Of a stretch of 35,403 nucleotides of DNA, positions 1-9,052 are shown in pieces. Position 1 is the first letter of the stretch. Each line of letters begins with the position of its first letter. The DNA lies in the NCBI GenBank assembly GCA_023252275.1, contig JAHHGO010000004.1:1-35403 (forward strand), written 5' to 3'. Both the position numbers and the translations under genes were made by a program. The stretch is from Alphaproteobacteria bacterium (GTDB lineage Bacteria; Pseudomonadota; Alphaproteobacteria; UBA11222). Below the pieces are notes generated by a model. It saw only the letters and a program-made list of their open reading frames with translations. It searched no databases and was not told the origin of the DNA.

Positions 1-36
1 TCCCGTAAATCCGATGAATAAGGTTTCACCATACAT
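1..36 (-). CDS. N-terminus of an unidentified protein running off the left edge (MYGETLFIGFTG...)
   Basis: Reverse strand has GGAGG (SD-like) about 5 nt before ATG at 36 and an open frame to the window edge. Confidence 0.4.
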   Translation of the reverse strand, partial: MYGETLFIGFTG

Positions 37-123
37 ACTGGCCTCCTTCCCCAGCCAGTAGCTTGAATCAGATAAATCCTGATTCGGGAATCCCAAATCG
101 ATTCAGTCAGGTCAGAAAATGGT

Positions 124-807
124 CTAGGGTAGAGCCCACAGCCGCAGCAGATTGTGATAGCATGATGTCAGGCTGACCACCGGCGCGCTGTCGCCGTCGC
201 TCTGCCGCAGGTTCAGGATCGCCACGTCCATGTCGAACAGAATACGGCGGTGTTCGGCTTCCCGCACCATGCTTTCGATCCAGAAAAAGCAGCTGGTGCG
301 CGATCCGCGGGTGACCGGCTGCACCCGGTGCACACTGGATGCCGGATAGAGTATGGCGTCGCCCGCGGGCAGCTTGATGCTGCGCGGACCAAAACTGTCT
401 TCGATGATCAGTTCACCGCCTTCATAGTCCTGCGGGCCGGTCAAAAACAGGGTGCACGAAATATCGGTGCGGACATGTTCGGCGGTTCCCGGGACCGTGC
501 GCACGGCGTTATCGACATGGTCGCCAAAATAATTGGCTTCGCCATCATAGCGATTGAAAAGCGGCGGAAAAACACGCCGCGGCAGGCTTGCGGAGAAGAA
601 AAGGGCGTTCTTCTGCAGATACTCGATAACGATGCTGCGCAGTTCCGGCAACTGCGCGGCATCCGGCGGCAGTTGCAGGTTGTTCTTCACCTTGGCGGAT
701 TGAGTGCCCGCAGTATGCCCGCCCTCCGCCCAGCGTGCTTTCGACAGAAGCTGCCGGCAGCGCTGGAGCGGTTCGTCGGGAAGCAGACCTTTGACGTGAA
801 TAAGCAT
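124..807 (-). CDS. piuC: Fe(II)/2-oxoglutarate-dependent PKHD-type hydroxylase, PiuC/YbiX family
   Basis: 227 aa; HVDNAV / TLFLTGPQDYEGGEL / HRVQPVTRGSRTSCFFWIES motifs; overlaps the stop of the TonB-dependent receptor gene. Confidence 0.9.
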   Translation of the reverse strand: MLIHVKGLLPDEPLQRCRQLLSKARWAEGGHTAGTQSAKVKNNLQLPPDAAQLPELRSIVIEYLQKNALFFSASLPRRVFPPLFNRYDGEANYFGDHVDNAVRTVPGTAEHVRTDISCTLFLTGPQDYEGGELIIEDSFGPRSIKLPAGDAILYPASSVHRVQPVTRGSRTSCFFWIESMVREAEHRRILFDMDVAILNLRQSDGDSAPVVSLTSCYHNLLRLWALP

Positions 808-3017
808 CAGAACTTATAGGACAATGACAACTGCGCCTCAAACGGTATTCCTGGAACGGCATTTGCACCGTTCACATAGATGGACTCATAATATTTCTTG
901 TCCAGCACGTTGAGCAGGTTCAGCTCCAGCGATGTGTTTTCCCGCATTTCCCATTCCACCATCGCGTCGACCCGTGCATAACCGGGGATATGACGTATGG
1001 CGGGCGCGGTATAAGGCAGCGTGGTGCCGATGGCATAGCCTGTACGTTTGCCGACGAAATCCACGCCGCCGCCAATTCGCCACTTCGGCGCGATCTGATA
1101 GCTTGTCCAGATATTGCCCGAATAATCCGGCGTGTTGGGGGGGGTCAAGCCTACCCCGAACGGGTTGATCTGCTCGTCGATCTCGGCGGTCATCAGTGCA
1201 AGCGCGCCAAAGACTTCCCATTTTGGCGTAATGCGGCCCGCGCCTTCAATCTCCACCCCGTCCGTATGACGCCGGCCGGACAGCAGAAAAATGTCGGGCT
1301 GAAACGGGTCGACGTTACGTTCGTCGGTTTTCTCCGTGCGGAAAAGCGCCGTGCGCAGTGACAGGTTTCCTTGCATCAGTTCCCATTTTGCGCCGATTTC
1401 ATAATTGATGCTTTTTTCCGGATCAGTTTTGGCCGAACGTGTAGGCTGGTTTGCCTCTACGGAATAAATATCGCCCGACGGGTTGAAGGCTGTTCCATAG
1501 GCCGCGTAGTAAGTGACATAATCGGTCGGCTGATACATCAGTCCGGTGCGCCAGCTCCATACCTGATCATCGCGCTCATACTCCGCCACTGCATTGGTCG
1601 CGGTTGTAACACTCGAATAATCCGCATTGAAGTCATCGCGCCGGGCGCCGACAAGCACTTTCCAGTGCGGGATGACTTCCACAATATCCTGGACGTAAAT
1701 ACCTGTGTTTTTCGCGGTGAAATCCAGCGGATTGACGCGCTGCAGGGTGAGGCCGTAGGCAGGCGGCAGCGGATCGAAGGGATTGGGATCAAGGACATCC
1801 GCAGCGGGATTATTGAGGGCCGGCGCGCCGAAATAATTCCACCGGTCGGCGGTTTCGCGCACATATTCGACGCCAATAAGCCCCTCATGCTTCATGTTGA
1901 ACAGATCGAATTTTGATGTCAGGTCACTGGACGCGGTTGTATTGTCTTCCTCTGCGCCGCGCGCCTGGCGCCCGCGCGTCACGCTGGTGAGACCCGCATT
2001 CACACGTGGCGCAACCATGCGTAAATCCCGGTCCACCTGGCTTTGGCGCACGACGGTCCTGAGTTGCATGCTGTCATTAAAGCTGTGCACCCACCTGCCG
2101 GTAAATATGTCCGCCGAATCGCGCTGATAATCCACTTCCGCCATGCCGTAAAAATTGCTGAAATCCACACGGATCGGCCTTCCTCCCTGCACGGGGGGAA
2201 TAGGTATCCCGTTGTCCGGTACGTCGTCATATTCAAGATGGTAATATGACAGCAGAAATTCATTGCTGGTGCCGATGCCGAATTTGACCGACGGCGCAAC
2301 GCCCCAGCGATTTTGCTCGACCTCGTCCCGGTGGCTCTCATTGTCATTCGCCATGAGATTTAGCCTGACCGCCGTAGTATCATTGATCTTGAAATTGGCG
2401 TCTGCGGTTTCACGGAAGAAATTATGGGTGCCGGCGGTGGCCTCCAGTTCGGTAATGGTTTTCAGTCCCGGTTCCTTGCTCACCTGATTGACAATGCCGC
2501 CGGTGGAACCGCGCCCGAAAATCATGGACGACGCGCCGCGCAACACTTCGACACGTTCCAGGTTGAAAGTCTCGCGGTTATATTGCGCATTGTCGCGGAC
2601 GCCATCCAGATACAGATCGCTGGAAGCGCCGAAACCGCGAATGGTGATATTGTCACCAATACGTCCGCCCTCCCCGGCGTTGAACGTTAGACCGGCGACA
2701 TTGCGCAATGCCTCCATCAGTGAGGTGACGTTCCGGTCATCCATCAGGCTGCGTGTGACGGTGGTCAGAGACTGAGGAACATCCTTGGCAGGCTGGGCCA
2801 TCTTGCCGACGCTGGTTATGCCGCTCTGGTAGGTACGCTGGGTTTGCGTTTCCGCGGCGTCCCTCACGACAACGGCAGGCAAAGTTGTTTCCTTGCCCGC
2901 TTCCGCCTCCTGCGCGAACAGCGGCATCGGCGCCGTCAAACTGAACAACAGGTAGGCAGACGAGTTACGCAAGACATTCATGCGGCGGCCAGTTTCTTTT
3001 TTGCTATTAATTCGCAT
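807..3017 (-). CDS. TonB-dependent siderophore receptor (catecholate type, Fiu-like)
   Basis: 736 aa; plug motifs (DVPQSLTTVTRSLMDDR, RGFGASSDLYLDGVRDNAQYNRETFNLERVEVLRGASSMIFGRGSTGGIVNQVSK) and C-terminal beta-barrel ending LSLSYKF. Confidence 0.93.
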   Translation of the reverse strand: MRINSKKETGRRMNVLRNSSAYLLFSLTAPMPLFAQEAEAGKETTLPAVVVRDAAETQTQRTYQSGITSVGKMAQPAKDVPQSLTTVTRSLMDDRNVTSLMEALRNVAGLTFNAGEGGRIGDNITIRGFGASSDLYLDGVRDNAQYNRETFNLERVEVLRGASSMIFGRGSTGGIVNQVSKEPGLKTITELEATAGTHNFFRETADANFKINDTTAVRLNLMANDNESHRDEVEQNRWGVAPSVKFGIGTSNEFLLSYYHLEYDDVPDNGIPIPPVQGGRPIRVDFSNFYGMAEVDYQRDSADIFTGRWVHSFNDSMQLRTVVRQSQVDRDLRMVAPRVNAGLTSVTRGRQARGAEEDNTTASSDLTSKFDLFNMKHEGLIGVEYVRETADRWNYFGAPALNNPAADVLDPNPFDPLPPAYGLTLQRVNPLDFTAKNTGIYVQDIVEVIPHWKVLVGARRDDFNADYSSVTTATNAVAEYERDDQVWSWRTGLMYQPTDYVTYYAAYGTAFNPSGDIYSVEANQPTRSAKTDPEKSINYEIGAKWELMQGNLSLRTALFRTEKTDERNVDPFQPDIFLLSGRRHTDGVEIEGAGRITPKWEVFGALALMTAEIDEQINPFGVGLTPPNTPDYSGNIWTSYQIAPKWRIGGGVDFVGKRTGYAIGTTLPYTAPAIRHIPGYARVDAMVEWEMRENTSLELNLLNVLDKKYYESIYVNGANAVPGIPFEAQLSLSYKF

Positions 3018-3062
3018 TATTAACTCCTGAGCGTGAGGGGGTATTCAAGGAAGATTTCTGGA

Positions 3063-3485
3063 TTACTGGGTTTGCGGCAGGATGCTCACAAAGCCCAGCT
3101 TCTCGATCCCGGCTTTCTGGGCGGCGCTCATGATTTCCGCAATTTTCTGATAGCGCGTATCGCGATCGGCGCGCAGGCGCAGTTCGGGTTGCGGCCTGCT
3201 GTTGCCCGCCGCCGTTAGCCGGGCGGCCAAATCACTTTCGCTGACAGGCGCGTCATTCCAGAACAGCCCGCCCTCCCGGTTCAGGGAAAGCGTAATGATA
3301 TCCGGCTTTTCCTGACTGATCGCGCCCTCAGTGGCAGGCAGATTCACGAGAATATTATGCGTGAGCAGCGGCGCGGTAATGATAAACACAATCAGCAGCA
3401 CCAGCATCACGTCCACGAGGGGAGTCATGTTGATTTCGCTCATGGGTGTTTGCGCTGCATGTCTGTTGAAGGCGCCGAAGGACAT
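3063..3485 (-). CDS. exbD: Biopolymer transport protein ExbD/TolR family
   Basis: 140 aa; SEINMTPLVDVMLVLLIVFIITAPLL typical ExbD N-terminus. Confidence 0.93.
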   Translation of the reverse strand: MSFGAFNRHAAQTPMSEINMTPLVDVMLVLLIVFIITAPLLTHNILVNLPATEGAISQEKPDIITLSLNREGGLFWNDAPVSESDLAARLTAAGNSRPQPELRLRADRDTRYQKIAEIMSAAQKAGIEKLGFVSILPQTQ

Positions 3486-4249
3486 CAGGGTGCTACCGTT
3501 TCTACAATACGGAGATTGGAATGCGGCGCCATGCGTTGCCCTGTATCCAGATAGGCATGCAGGTCGTGCGCGAACCCATCGAGTTGCGCCAGCTCGATGC
3601 GGTTCACACGCGTAAAGGCGTTATAGGCCAGAACGGCGGGTATGGCCACGAACAGGCCAGCTGCCGTCATGATAAGAGCCTCACCGACGGGTCCGGAAAC
3701 TTTATCAATGGATGCGGATCCGGTTGCCGCAATACTCAGCAGAGCATGATAGATACCCCAGACTGTTCCGAACAGCCCTACGAACGGCGCAATGGAACCG
3801 ATGGACGCGAGCATCGTCAGGCCGGATTCGAGGCGCGCGGTACTGCGCACGATGCTCTGCCGTATGGCGCGTATCAGGAATTCGCTGCGATCCGTACTGC
3901 CGCCAATGGTTTTGCCGCTATGCATGTCGAAGTGACTGGCGGCCAGCAGAGCCTGGCGGGCAATATCTGCGAATGGATTTTCGCGATTGCCGCCCGTTAG
4001 TCCGGCGACAGCGCTTTCCAGGCTTGCCGCCTGCCAGAAATTTTCCACTGCCGATGTGGTACTCCGGCGATGCGCGGCACGCCAGCATTTCAAAGCTATC
4101 TGCGCCCAGCTGAGGACGGACATGATCAGAAGAACGATTGCCACTGTACGGATAACCAGATCGCCCATCTCCCAGAAATGACTGATACCGTAAATTTCAG
4201 GGGGCGTTTCAATCGCCGGAAGCATCGGGCCTGTAAGGGTTTGATCCAT
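3485..4249 (-). CDS. exbB: Biopolymer transport protein ExbB (MotA/TolQ/ExbB)
   Basis: 254 aa; LASIGSIAPFVGLFGTVWGIYHAL and GEALIMTAAGLFVAIPAVLAYNAF. Confidence 0.93.
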   Translation of the reverse strand: MDQTLTGPMLPAIETPPEIYGISHFWEMGDLVIRTVAIVLLIMSVLSWAQIALKCWRAAHRRSTTSAVENFWQAASLESAVAGLTGGNRENPFADIARQALLAASHFDMHSGKTIGGSTDRSEFLIRAIRQSIVRSTARLESGLTMLASIGSIAPFVGLFGTVWGIYHALLSIAATGSASIDKVSGPVGEALIMTAAGLFVAIPAVLAYNAFTRVNRIELAQLDGFAHDLHAYLDTGQRMAPHSNLRIVETVAP

Positions 4250-4255
4250 TGCGCT

Positions 4256-5032
4256 TTACTGCTCCAGAATAAATTGAACGGGCACGTGCACCCAGGTCAC
4301 GACGAGTTGATCGCCCCGTCTGGCGGGAAGAAAACGCCATCGCCGGACCGATTCCAGCGCCGCATCATCCAGCCGGGCGAAGCCTGAGCTCTGCTTCAGG
4401 ATGACGGTTTCCGGTTTGCCGTCCGTCGTGACATGGACCGCCAGCAAAACGTTTCCCTGTTCCCCGAGACGGCGCGAAAGCCCCGGATAAGCCGGGCGGG
4501 GATTTTGCAGATAAGCTGCATCAAACTGTGCGGGGGTAACGGGGGCCAGCACCGCTGCCCGCGCTATCGCGTTATGAGATTGAGACAGTTGCAGATTGGT
4601 AACTGGTGACGGACTGGTTTTTGGCGCTGGAGCGGCGGGCGCCACTGCTTTTGCAACTTTAACCGCGCGCGCAACAGGTTTTATCTCAACCGTCTTTTCA
4701 GGCGCCGGCTTCGTATCCGGCGGGACTGCAGGACTTGGGACCGGCTTGCTGCTGGATGGTTGCGCCACATCCGGTGACGAGGACGACAAGTCCATCAGCG
4801 TGACCGAAAAAGAAACCGCGGGTGGTGGCGGTGCTACGGCTTCTGACGAATAAACCATCCAGGCCAAAGCCCCGATATGCGCAAGACCGGTGGCAGCTGC
4901 GGCGCGCAGAAAAGGCGACACAGGAGCGGAATAGTTCAAATCCCTGATCAGGGGCGAATACCGCAACCCACGGCCGGATCTGCCGGGTGCCGCCGCCCCG
5001 TCAATTACCGCCAATGTTCCCGCTGAGCCCAT
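4256..5032 (-). CDS. tonB: Energy transducer TonB
   Basis: 258 aa; single N-terminal hydrophobic segment, Pro/Lys-rich linker, C-terminal NPRPAYPGLSRRLGEQGNVLLAVHV...SSGFARLDDAALESVRRWRFLPAR. Confidence 0.92.
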   Translation of the reverse strand: MGSAGTLAVIDGAAAPGRSGRGLRYSPLIRDLNYSAPVSPFLRAAAATGLAHIGALAWMVYSSEAVAPPPPAVSFSVTLMDLSSSSPDVAQPSSSKPVPSPAVPPDTKPAPEKTVEIKPVARAVKVAKAVAPAAPAPKTSPSPVTNLQLSQSHNAIARAAVLAPVTPAQFDAAYLQNPRPAYPGLSRRLGEQGNVLLAVHVTTDGKPETVILKQSSGFARLDDAALESVRRWRFLPARRGDQLVVTWVHVPVQFILEQ

Positions 5033-5059
5033 AGCGCGCCTGTTTCAATAAACATTAAT

Positions 5060-5076
5060 TTGATAATGATTATCAA
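5060..5076. promoter_or_regulatory. Fur-type box upstream of tonB
   Basis: Perfect 17-bp palindrome TTGATAAT-G-ATTATCAA, 28 bp before the tonB start; close to the classical GATAATGATAATCATTATC Fur box. Confidence 0.85.
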
Positions 5077-5108
5077 TAGCGAGCGTATCGGTCAAATATT
5101 TTTTGCGA

Positions 5109-5387
5109 TTAATTCTTAATAACAGAAAAATTTTTCGTATGTTTCGTATGTAATGTAGCTTGCGCAACGCCAGACCACCCCCTGACAAAGCAGCAGCGAT
5201 GGCATTGGCCACCCCCTACATTCGCCAACAAACGAGGTCCGCTGGAATGCGCCGTCTTCGAAGAATAACCCGCACGGATCGCTAATTTTGTGGCATTTGG
5301 ATCAAGTAGATATTCAGTAAAGAATAACTCTTGTCTTGATGGAAGTTCTCGCTTGTTCCTGAAAACTCCCCGGATGGATTTTAGCAC
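5109..5387 (-). pseudogene. Truncated phage terminase small subunit remnant
   Basis: GTG-start ORF; first ~57 aa (RQELFFTEYLLDPNATKLAIRAGYSSKTAHSSGPRLLANV) match the Terminase_2 N-terminus, the rest is unrelated; no other phage genes nearby. Confidence 0.75.
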
Positions 5388-5430
5388 CCTACATTTTAGT
5401 TTATAATTGCTCTAATCAAAAGTGAGGCCG

Positions 5431-5452
5431 TGGGGTATAAACTTGGGGTATA
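5431..5452. repeat. Two direct repeats TGGGGTATA with 13-bp period
   Basis: TGGGGTATAAACT then TGGGGTATATTTG, between the terminase remnant and the 3' end of tRNA-Glu. Confidence 0.7.
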
Positions 5453-5503
5453 TTTGATCGAGCCATATCTAATAAATGGCTATTTTCTGCGGTTTTTATG
5501 AAA

Positions 5504-5579
5504 TGGCGTCCCCTAGGGGACTCGAACCCCTGTTTTCGCCGTGAGAGGGCGACGTCCTGGGCCACTAGACGAAGGGGAC
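5504..5579 (-). tRNA. tRNA-Glu (anticodon CTC)
   Basis: Reverse complement GTCCCCTTCGTCTAGTGGCCCAGGACGTCGCCCTCTCACGGCGAAAACAGGGGTTCGAGTCCCCTAGGGGACGCCA; cloverleaf stems, loop CTCTCAC, GTTCGAGTC T-arm, encoded CCA. Confidence 0.96.
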
Positions 5580-5716
5580 AGGCTGTAATCGGATTACAGA
5601 AATTTTACAGAGATAGTTTTATAGCGCCCCGCGCCGAGGATCAAGGCGCGAGGTTATGGATGCGAAATCAGAACTTCCCTGAAGGAGCATATTGGCGCCT
5701 GCATCTTCAGGGGTAC

Positions 5717-6271
5717 CTATGGAAACCCCGGCACCCCTTCCTCGCGCTGTACGCCCAGCGTGTTCAGCGCCATGGCCAGCATATTATACTGGCCCACCGT
5801 AAACACCACATCCATAACCTGTTGCGTGCTGAGATGTTTGGTCAGCGCATTCCAGGTCGCATCTTCGATAATCGCATCATCGAGCAATTCATCGGTTGCC
5901 TGAAGCAGGGCGCTTTCCAGCTCGTTCCAGCCCGCCGCTTTGGGGCCTTCCTTGATGCGCAAATGATCCGCATGCACCAGCCCGGCAGGGGCGCTCATCA
6001 GCACATGCTGGCCCCATTCATATTCCGACTGGGTCAGCCAGCCCACCCGCATGATCAGCATTTCACGATGGCGTGGATCGAGCGAGGAGGTTCCCATGAT
6101 ATGCCCGGCAAAGCCGTTCCAGGAATTCAGCAGATTCATATTGCGCATCAATGTTTTCAACACATTGAAAACAATTCCGTAGCGCTGCTTCATGGGCGCA
6201 ACGAGTTTGAGCTGCTCCTCGGTCAATTCGGATTCCGGCAATGGGGTAATGCGGGGCTTTGAAAGGCGCAT
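5717..6271 (-). CDS. Carboxymuconolactone decarboxylase (AhpD-like) family protein
   Basis: 184 aa; LDPRHREMLIMRVGWLTQSEYEWGQHV and VMDVVFTVGQYNMLAMALNTLGV. Confidence 0.85.
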   Translation of the reverse strand: MRLSKPRITPLPESELTEEQLKLVAPMKQRYGIVFNVLKTLMRNMNLLNSWNGFAGHIMGTSSLDPRHREMLIMRVGWLTQSEYEWGQHVLMSAPAGLVHADHLRIKEGPKAAGWNELESALLQATDELLDDAIIEDATWNALTKHLSTQQVMDVVFTVGQYNMLAMALNTLGVQREEGVPGFP

Positions 6272-6409
6272 TCTCTATTCCTCCCTGGATTATTATTACT
6301 CCCCAGCATGCCATAAAATTGGCGTTTCCGGCAGAAAATTATGCCGCGCTTGCTGAATAAGCGGGACGGGGTTACACATGCCGCACCTTGTTCATTTCCG
6401 GGAATAACC

Positions 6410-6751
6410 ATGCCGTCCAAAATCAATCCGCTCCGCCTGAACGCGCTGCAACTGAAAACGCTGACCCTGCTGCAGGAATTGACGCGCCACCCCGAGGCCG
6501 GCGAGGCCACCGAAGATGGCGGGTTTCGGATCAACCGCATTCCCCGCGCGCATGGCGATCATTTTCACATAGGCGCCGCCGCCGTGCGCGCCGCGGACGC
6601 CACCGGCCTATCAAATGAAATTGTATGGAAAGCGCTGGAGCGCAAAGAGCTTGCCCGCGCGCTCTATCCGCTGTCCATCACGCTGACCGCGGCGGGCCTG
6701 GCCTATGAAACCGGCCTGCGCGATAAAATTCTGCACGGCACGGATCATTAA
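6410..6751 (+). CDS. Conserved hypothetical protein (113 aa)
   Basis: ORF track starts at 6341, but MPSKINPLRLNALQLKTLTLLQEL at 6410 looks like the natural start; coding-like composition. Confidence 0.65.
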   Translation: MPSKINPLRLNALQLKTLTLLQELTRHPEAGEATEDGGFRINRIPRAHGDHFHIGAAAVRAADATGLSNEIVWKALERKELARALYPLSITLTAAGLAYETGLRDKILHGTDH

Positions 6752-6789
6752 AGTCCGTCACAGCCACAAGGAATAAAGTCAGCTTAATG

Positions 6790-8160
6790 TCAGACGATAT
6801 GTTCGCTGACCCTGTTGCGGCCTTCGTGCTTGGCGCGGTAAAGCGCCTGATCGGCCCGCTTCAGTATGGCCTCGGGCGTATCATCAGCCCCCATCAGGCT
6901 GGTAACGCCGATGCTGGCCGTTACCTGGACGGGTTCGCCCCCTCCAATATCAAATGAAAATGTTTCCGTATGCTGACGAATGCGTTCCGCGACAAGCGAG
7001 GCGATCGCCATATCTGTTTCCGGCATAATGACGACAAACTCCTCGCCGCCAAACCGGCAAGCCAGATCAATACCGCGAATATTGCGCGAAATTCCGCTGG
7101 CAAACTGCTTGAGTATTTTGTCGCCCGCATCATGGCCGTGCGCGTCATTGATGTTTTTGAAGAAGTCGATATCAATCATCAGCAGCGATATGGGCCGTTC
7201 TTCCTCTTTGGCCCGCGCGGTCTGTATCTGAAGATGGGTTTCCATGTAGCGCCGGTTATAAAGGCCGGTCAGGGCGTCGGTCACCGCCATTTGCAGGCTG
7301 AGATGCAGATTACGGCGTAATCTGTCTTCGTAGCGGTGCCAGCGCAACTGGGTACGGATGCGGGCGAACAGTTCATTGCTTTCTATCGGCCGCACCAGAT
7401 AGTCATTGATCCCCATATCAAGACCGCGTGCAAGACGGCTGTCCTCGGAATCCTCGACAATGATCAGCAGCGGCACATTACGGGTTTCCTCGGCGGTCCG
7501 GAACTGCGAGCATAGCCGCAGGCCGTCATAATTGCGGATAGACAGGCTGACAATTATCAAATCAAAAGCGCCAGCTTTGCCCTGCCGAAGCGCCTCGGCC
7601 GGGTCATCCACAATCTGGGCCTGATGTCCGGCCTCATTGAGCGCCCCACTGACGCGCCCGCTGGAGCGCGCCTGATCATCAACAATCAGAATGCGTCCCT
7701 TGATGTCGCCGCTGTCTTCCCAGCCGGGCAAATCGCCCAGGCCAAGATTCTGGCCGGTAAGGTCGCGGGCGCGCAATTCATCGGTCATCATTTTCAGACG
7801 GATTAGGCTGCGCACGCGCGGGAACAGCGGATTGTTCTTGATTGGCTTGCTGATAAAATCATCCGCGCCGGACATCAGTCCCTGCACCCGGTCGGAAGGC
7901 TGATCCAGAGCTGTGACCATAATGATGGGAATATGCCTTAGACGCTCGTTTTCCTTGAGTTTGCGGCAGGCGGTGAAACCGTCCATGATCGGCATCATGA
8001 CGTCCAGCAGTATGATGTCCGGCATTTCAGCTTCGGCGACCTCAATCGCCTGCTGGCCGTTCACAGCGGTTATGACTTCATAATATTCGGCGCTAAGTTT
8101 TGCTTCGAGCAGCTTAACATTTGCCGGAACATCATCAACTACCAGCACTCGGGCAGTCAT
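6790..8160 (-). CDS. pleD: PleD-type response regulator diguanylate cyclase (REC-pseudoREC-GGDEF)
   Basis: 456 aa; REC1 VLVVDD...IILLDVMMPIMDG; REC2 lacks the acceptor Asp (LIIVSLSIRNYDG); FGGEEF active site with I-site RGID five residues upstream. Confidence 0.95.
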   Translation of the reverse strand: MTARVLVVDDVPANVKLLEAKLSAEYYEVITAVNGQQAIEVAEAEMPDIILLDVMMPIMDGFTACRKLKENERLRHIPIIMVTALDQPSDRVQGLMSGADDFISKPIKNNPLFPRVRSLIRLKMMTDELRARDLTGQNLGLGDLPGWEDSGDIKGRILIVDDQARSSGRVSGALNEAGHQAQIVDDPAEALRQGKAGAFDLIIVSLSIRNYDGLRLCSQFRTAEETRNVPLLIIVEDSEDSRLARGLDMGINDYLVRPIESNELFARIRTQLRWHRYEDRLRRNLHLSLQMAVTDALTGLYNRRYMETHLQIQTARAKEEERPISLLMIDIDFFKNINDAHGHDAGDKILKQFASGISRNIRGIDLACRFGGEEFVVIMPETDMAIASLVAERIRQHTETFSFDIGGGEPVQVTASIGVTSLMGADDTPEAILKRADQALYRAKHEGRNRVSEHIV

Positions 8161-8174
8161 TCATTCACACCTGT

Positions 8175-8549
8175 TCAATCGAGGAAACGACGTATGGTTG
8201 TCAGAAAGTCTGTGACCGAGATCGGCTTTGCAATATAGGCTTCACAACCGCCATCCTTAATCCTCGCCTCATCCCCCTTCATGGCAAAGGCCGTGATCGC
8301 CACAACTGGAATATGACGCGTATCGTCATCCTCCTTGATCCATTTGGCAACCTCAAGACCGGAGACGCCCGGCAATTGAATATCCATCAAAATGAGATCC
8401 GGCCTGTGCTTTTGCGCCAGTTCAAGCGCTTCCATGCCGTCAGATGTCTGAATGGTTGCGAAACCATGCGCCACCAGCAGATCGTGAAACAGCTTCATAT
8501 TCAGCTTGTTGTCTTCGCAGATGAGTACTGTCTTTGTCATGGACACCAT
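8175..8549 (-). CDS. divK: Single-domain response regulator DivK
   Basis: 124 aa; [22 protein letters not shown]...[43 protein letters not shown]; immediately upstream of pleD as in Caulobacter. Confidence 0.93.
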   Translation of the reverse strand: MVSMTKTVLICEDNKLNMKLFHDLLVAHGFATIQTSDGMEALELAQKHRPDLILMDIQLPGVSGLEVAKWIKEDDDTRHIPVVAITAFAMKGDEARIKDGGCEAYIAKPISVTDFLTTIRRFLD

Positions 8550-8773
8550 TACCCGATTTTTCTGGTTTACCTGCCACTACAACCCGTAATCAGTCTACGC
8601 TCAGAAAAGACCATAAGTCTTTCGCCTGCTCATATTCTGGTTCTTCAACTAGTGGGAGGTAAAGCCCGCATAAGGACAAGTGATTGCCACTGATCTCATT
8701 GCTCTTTAGACCCCCCATGATTTATAGATAGAATTAGTATTCTTCCAGTTAATTTTTATTCAACAGAAGCGGA

Positions 8774-9052
8774 ATGACCCAGGAACTAGCCGAAGCCTTA
8801 GCCTTACAGGCGCTCTCGCATATCGTTGCAGAATCAACACTTTGCAGCCGGTTTTTGGAACTGACCGGAATGTCTCCGGATGATCTGCGGGCTCGAATAG
8901 ATGATATTTCTGTTCTTGGCGCGGTTCTCGACTTTCTGCTTTCAGATGAACCCAGCTTGCTGGAATTCTGCACAGCAGCCGATATTGCCCCGCAATTACC
9001 CGCCAGAGCGCGTCTTGTGCTGATGGGCGATACCGCGTCTGAGTGGGGCTAG
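8774..9052 (+). CDS. DUF3572 family protein
   Basis: 92 aa; ALALQALSHIVAESTLCSRFLELTGMSPDDLRARIDD...VLDFLLSDEPSLLEFCTAADI. Confidence 0.85.
   Translation: MTQELAEALALQALSHIVAESTLCSRFLELTGMSPDDLRARIDDISVLGAVLDFLLSDEPSLLEFCTAADIAPQLPARARLVLMGDTASEWG

Noticed and set aside
250-819. 189-aa plus-strand ORF
   Set aside because: Antisense to piuC, which has clear Fe/2OG dioxygenase motifs
5160-5220. CCACCCCCT repeats in the terminase remnant as a second att copy
   Set aside because: Only a short C-rich match to the tRNA 3' end; too little identity to call attR
6790-8549. divK-pleD as a novel signalling system
   Set aside because: Well-known alphaproteobacterial pair; the REC2 lacking its acceptor Asp and the RxxD I-site are as in described PleD proteins
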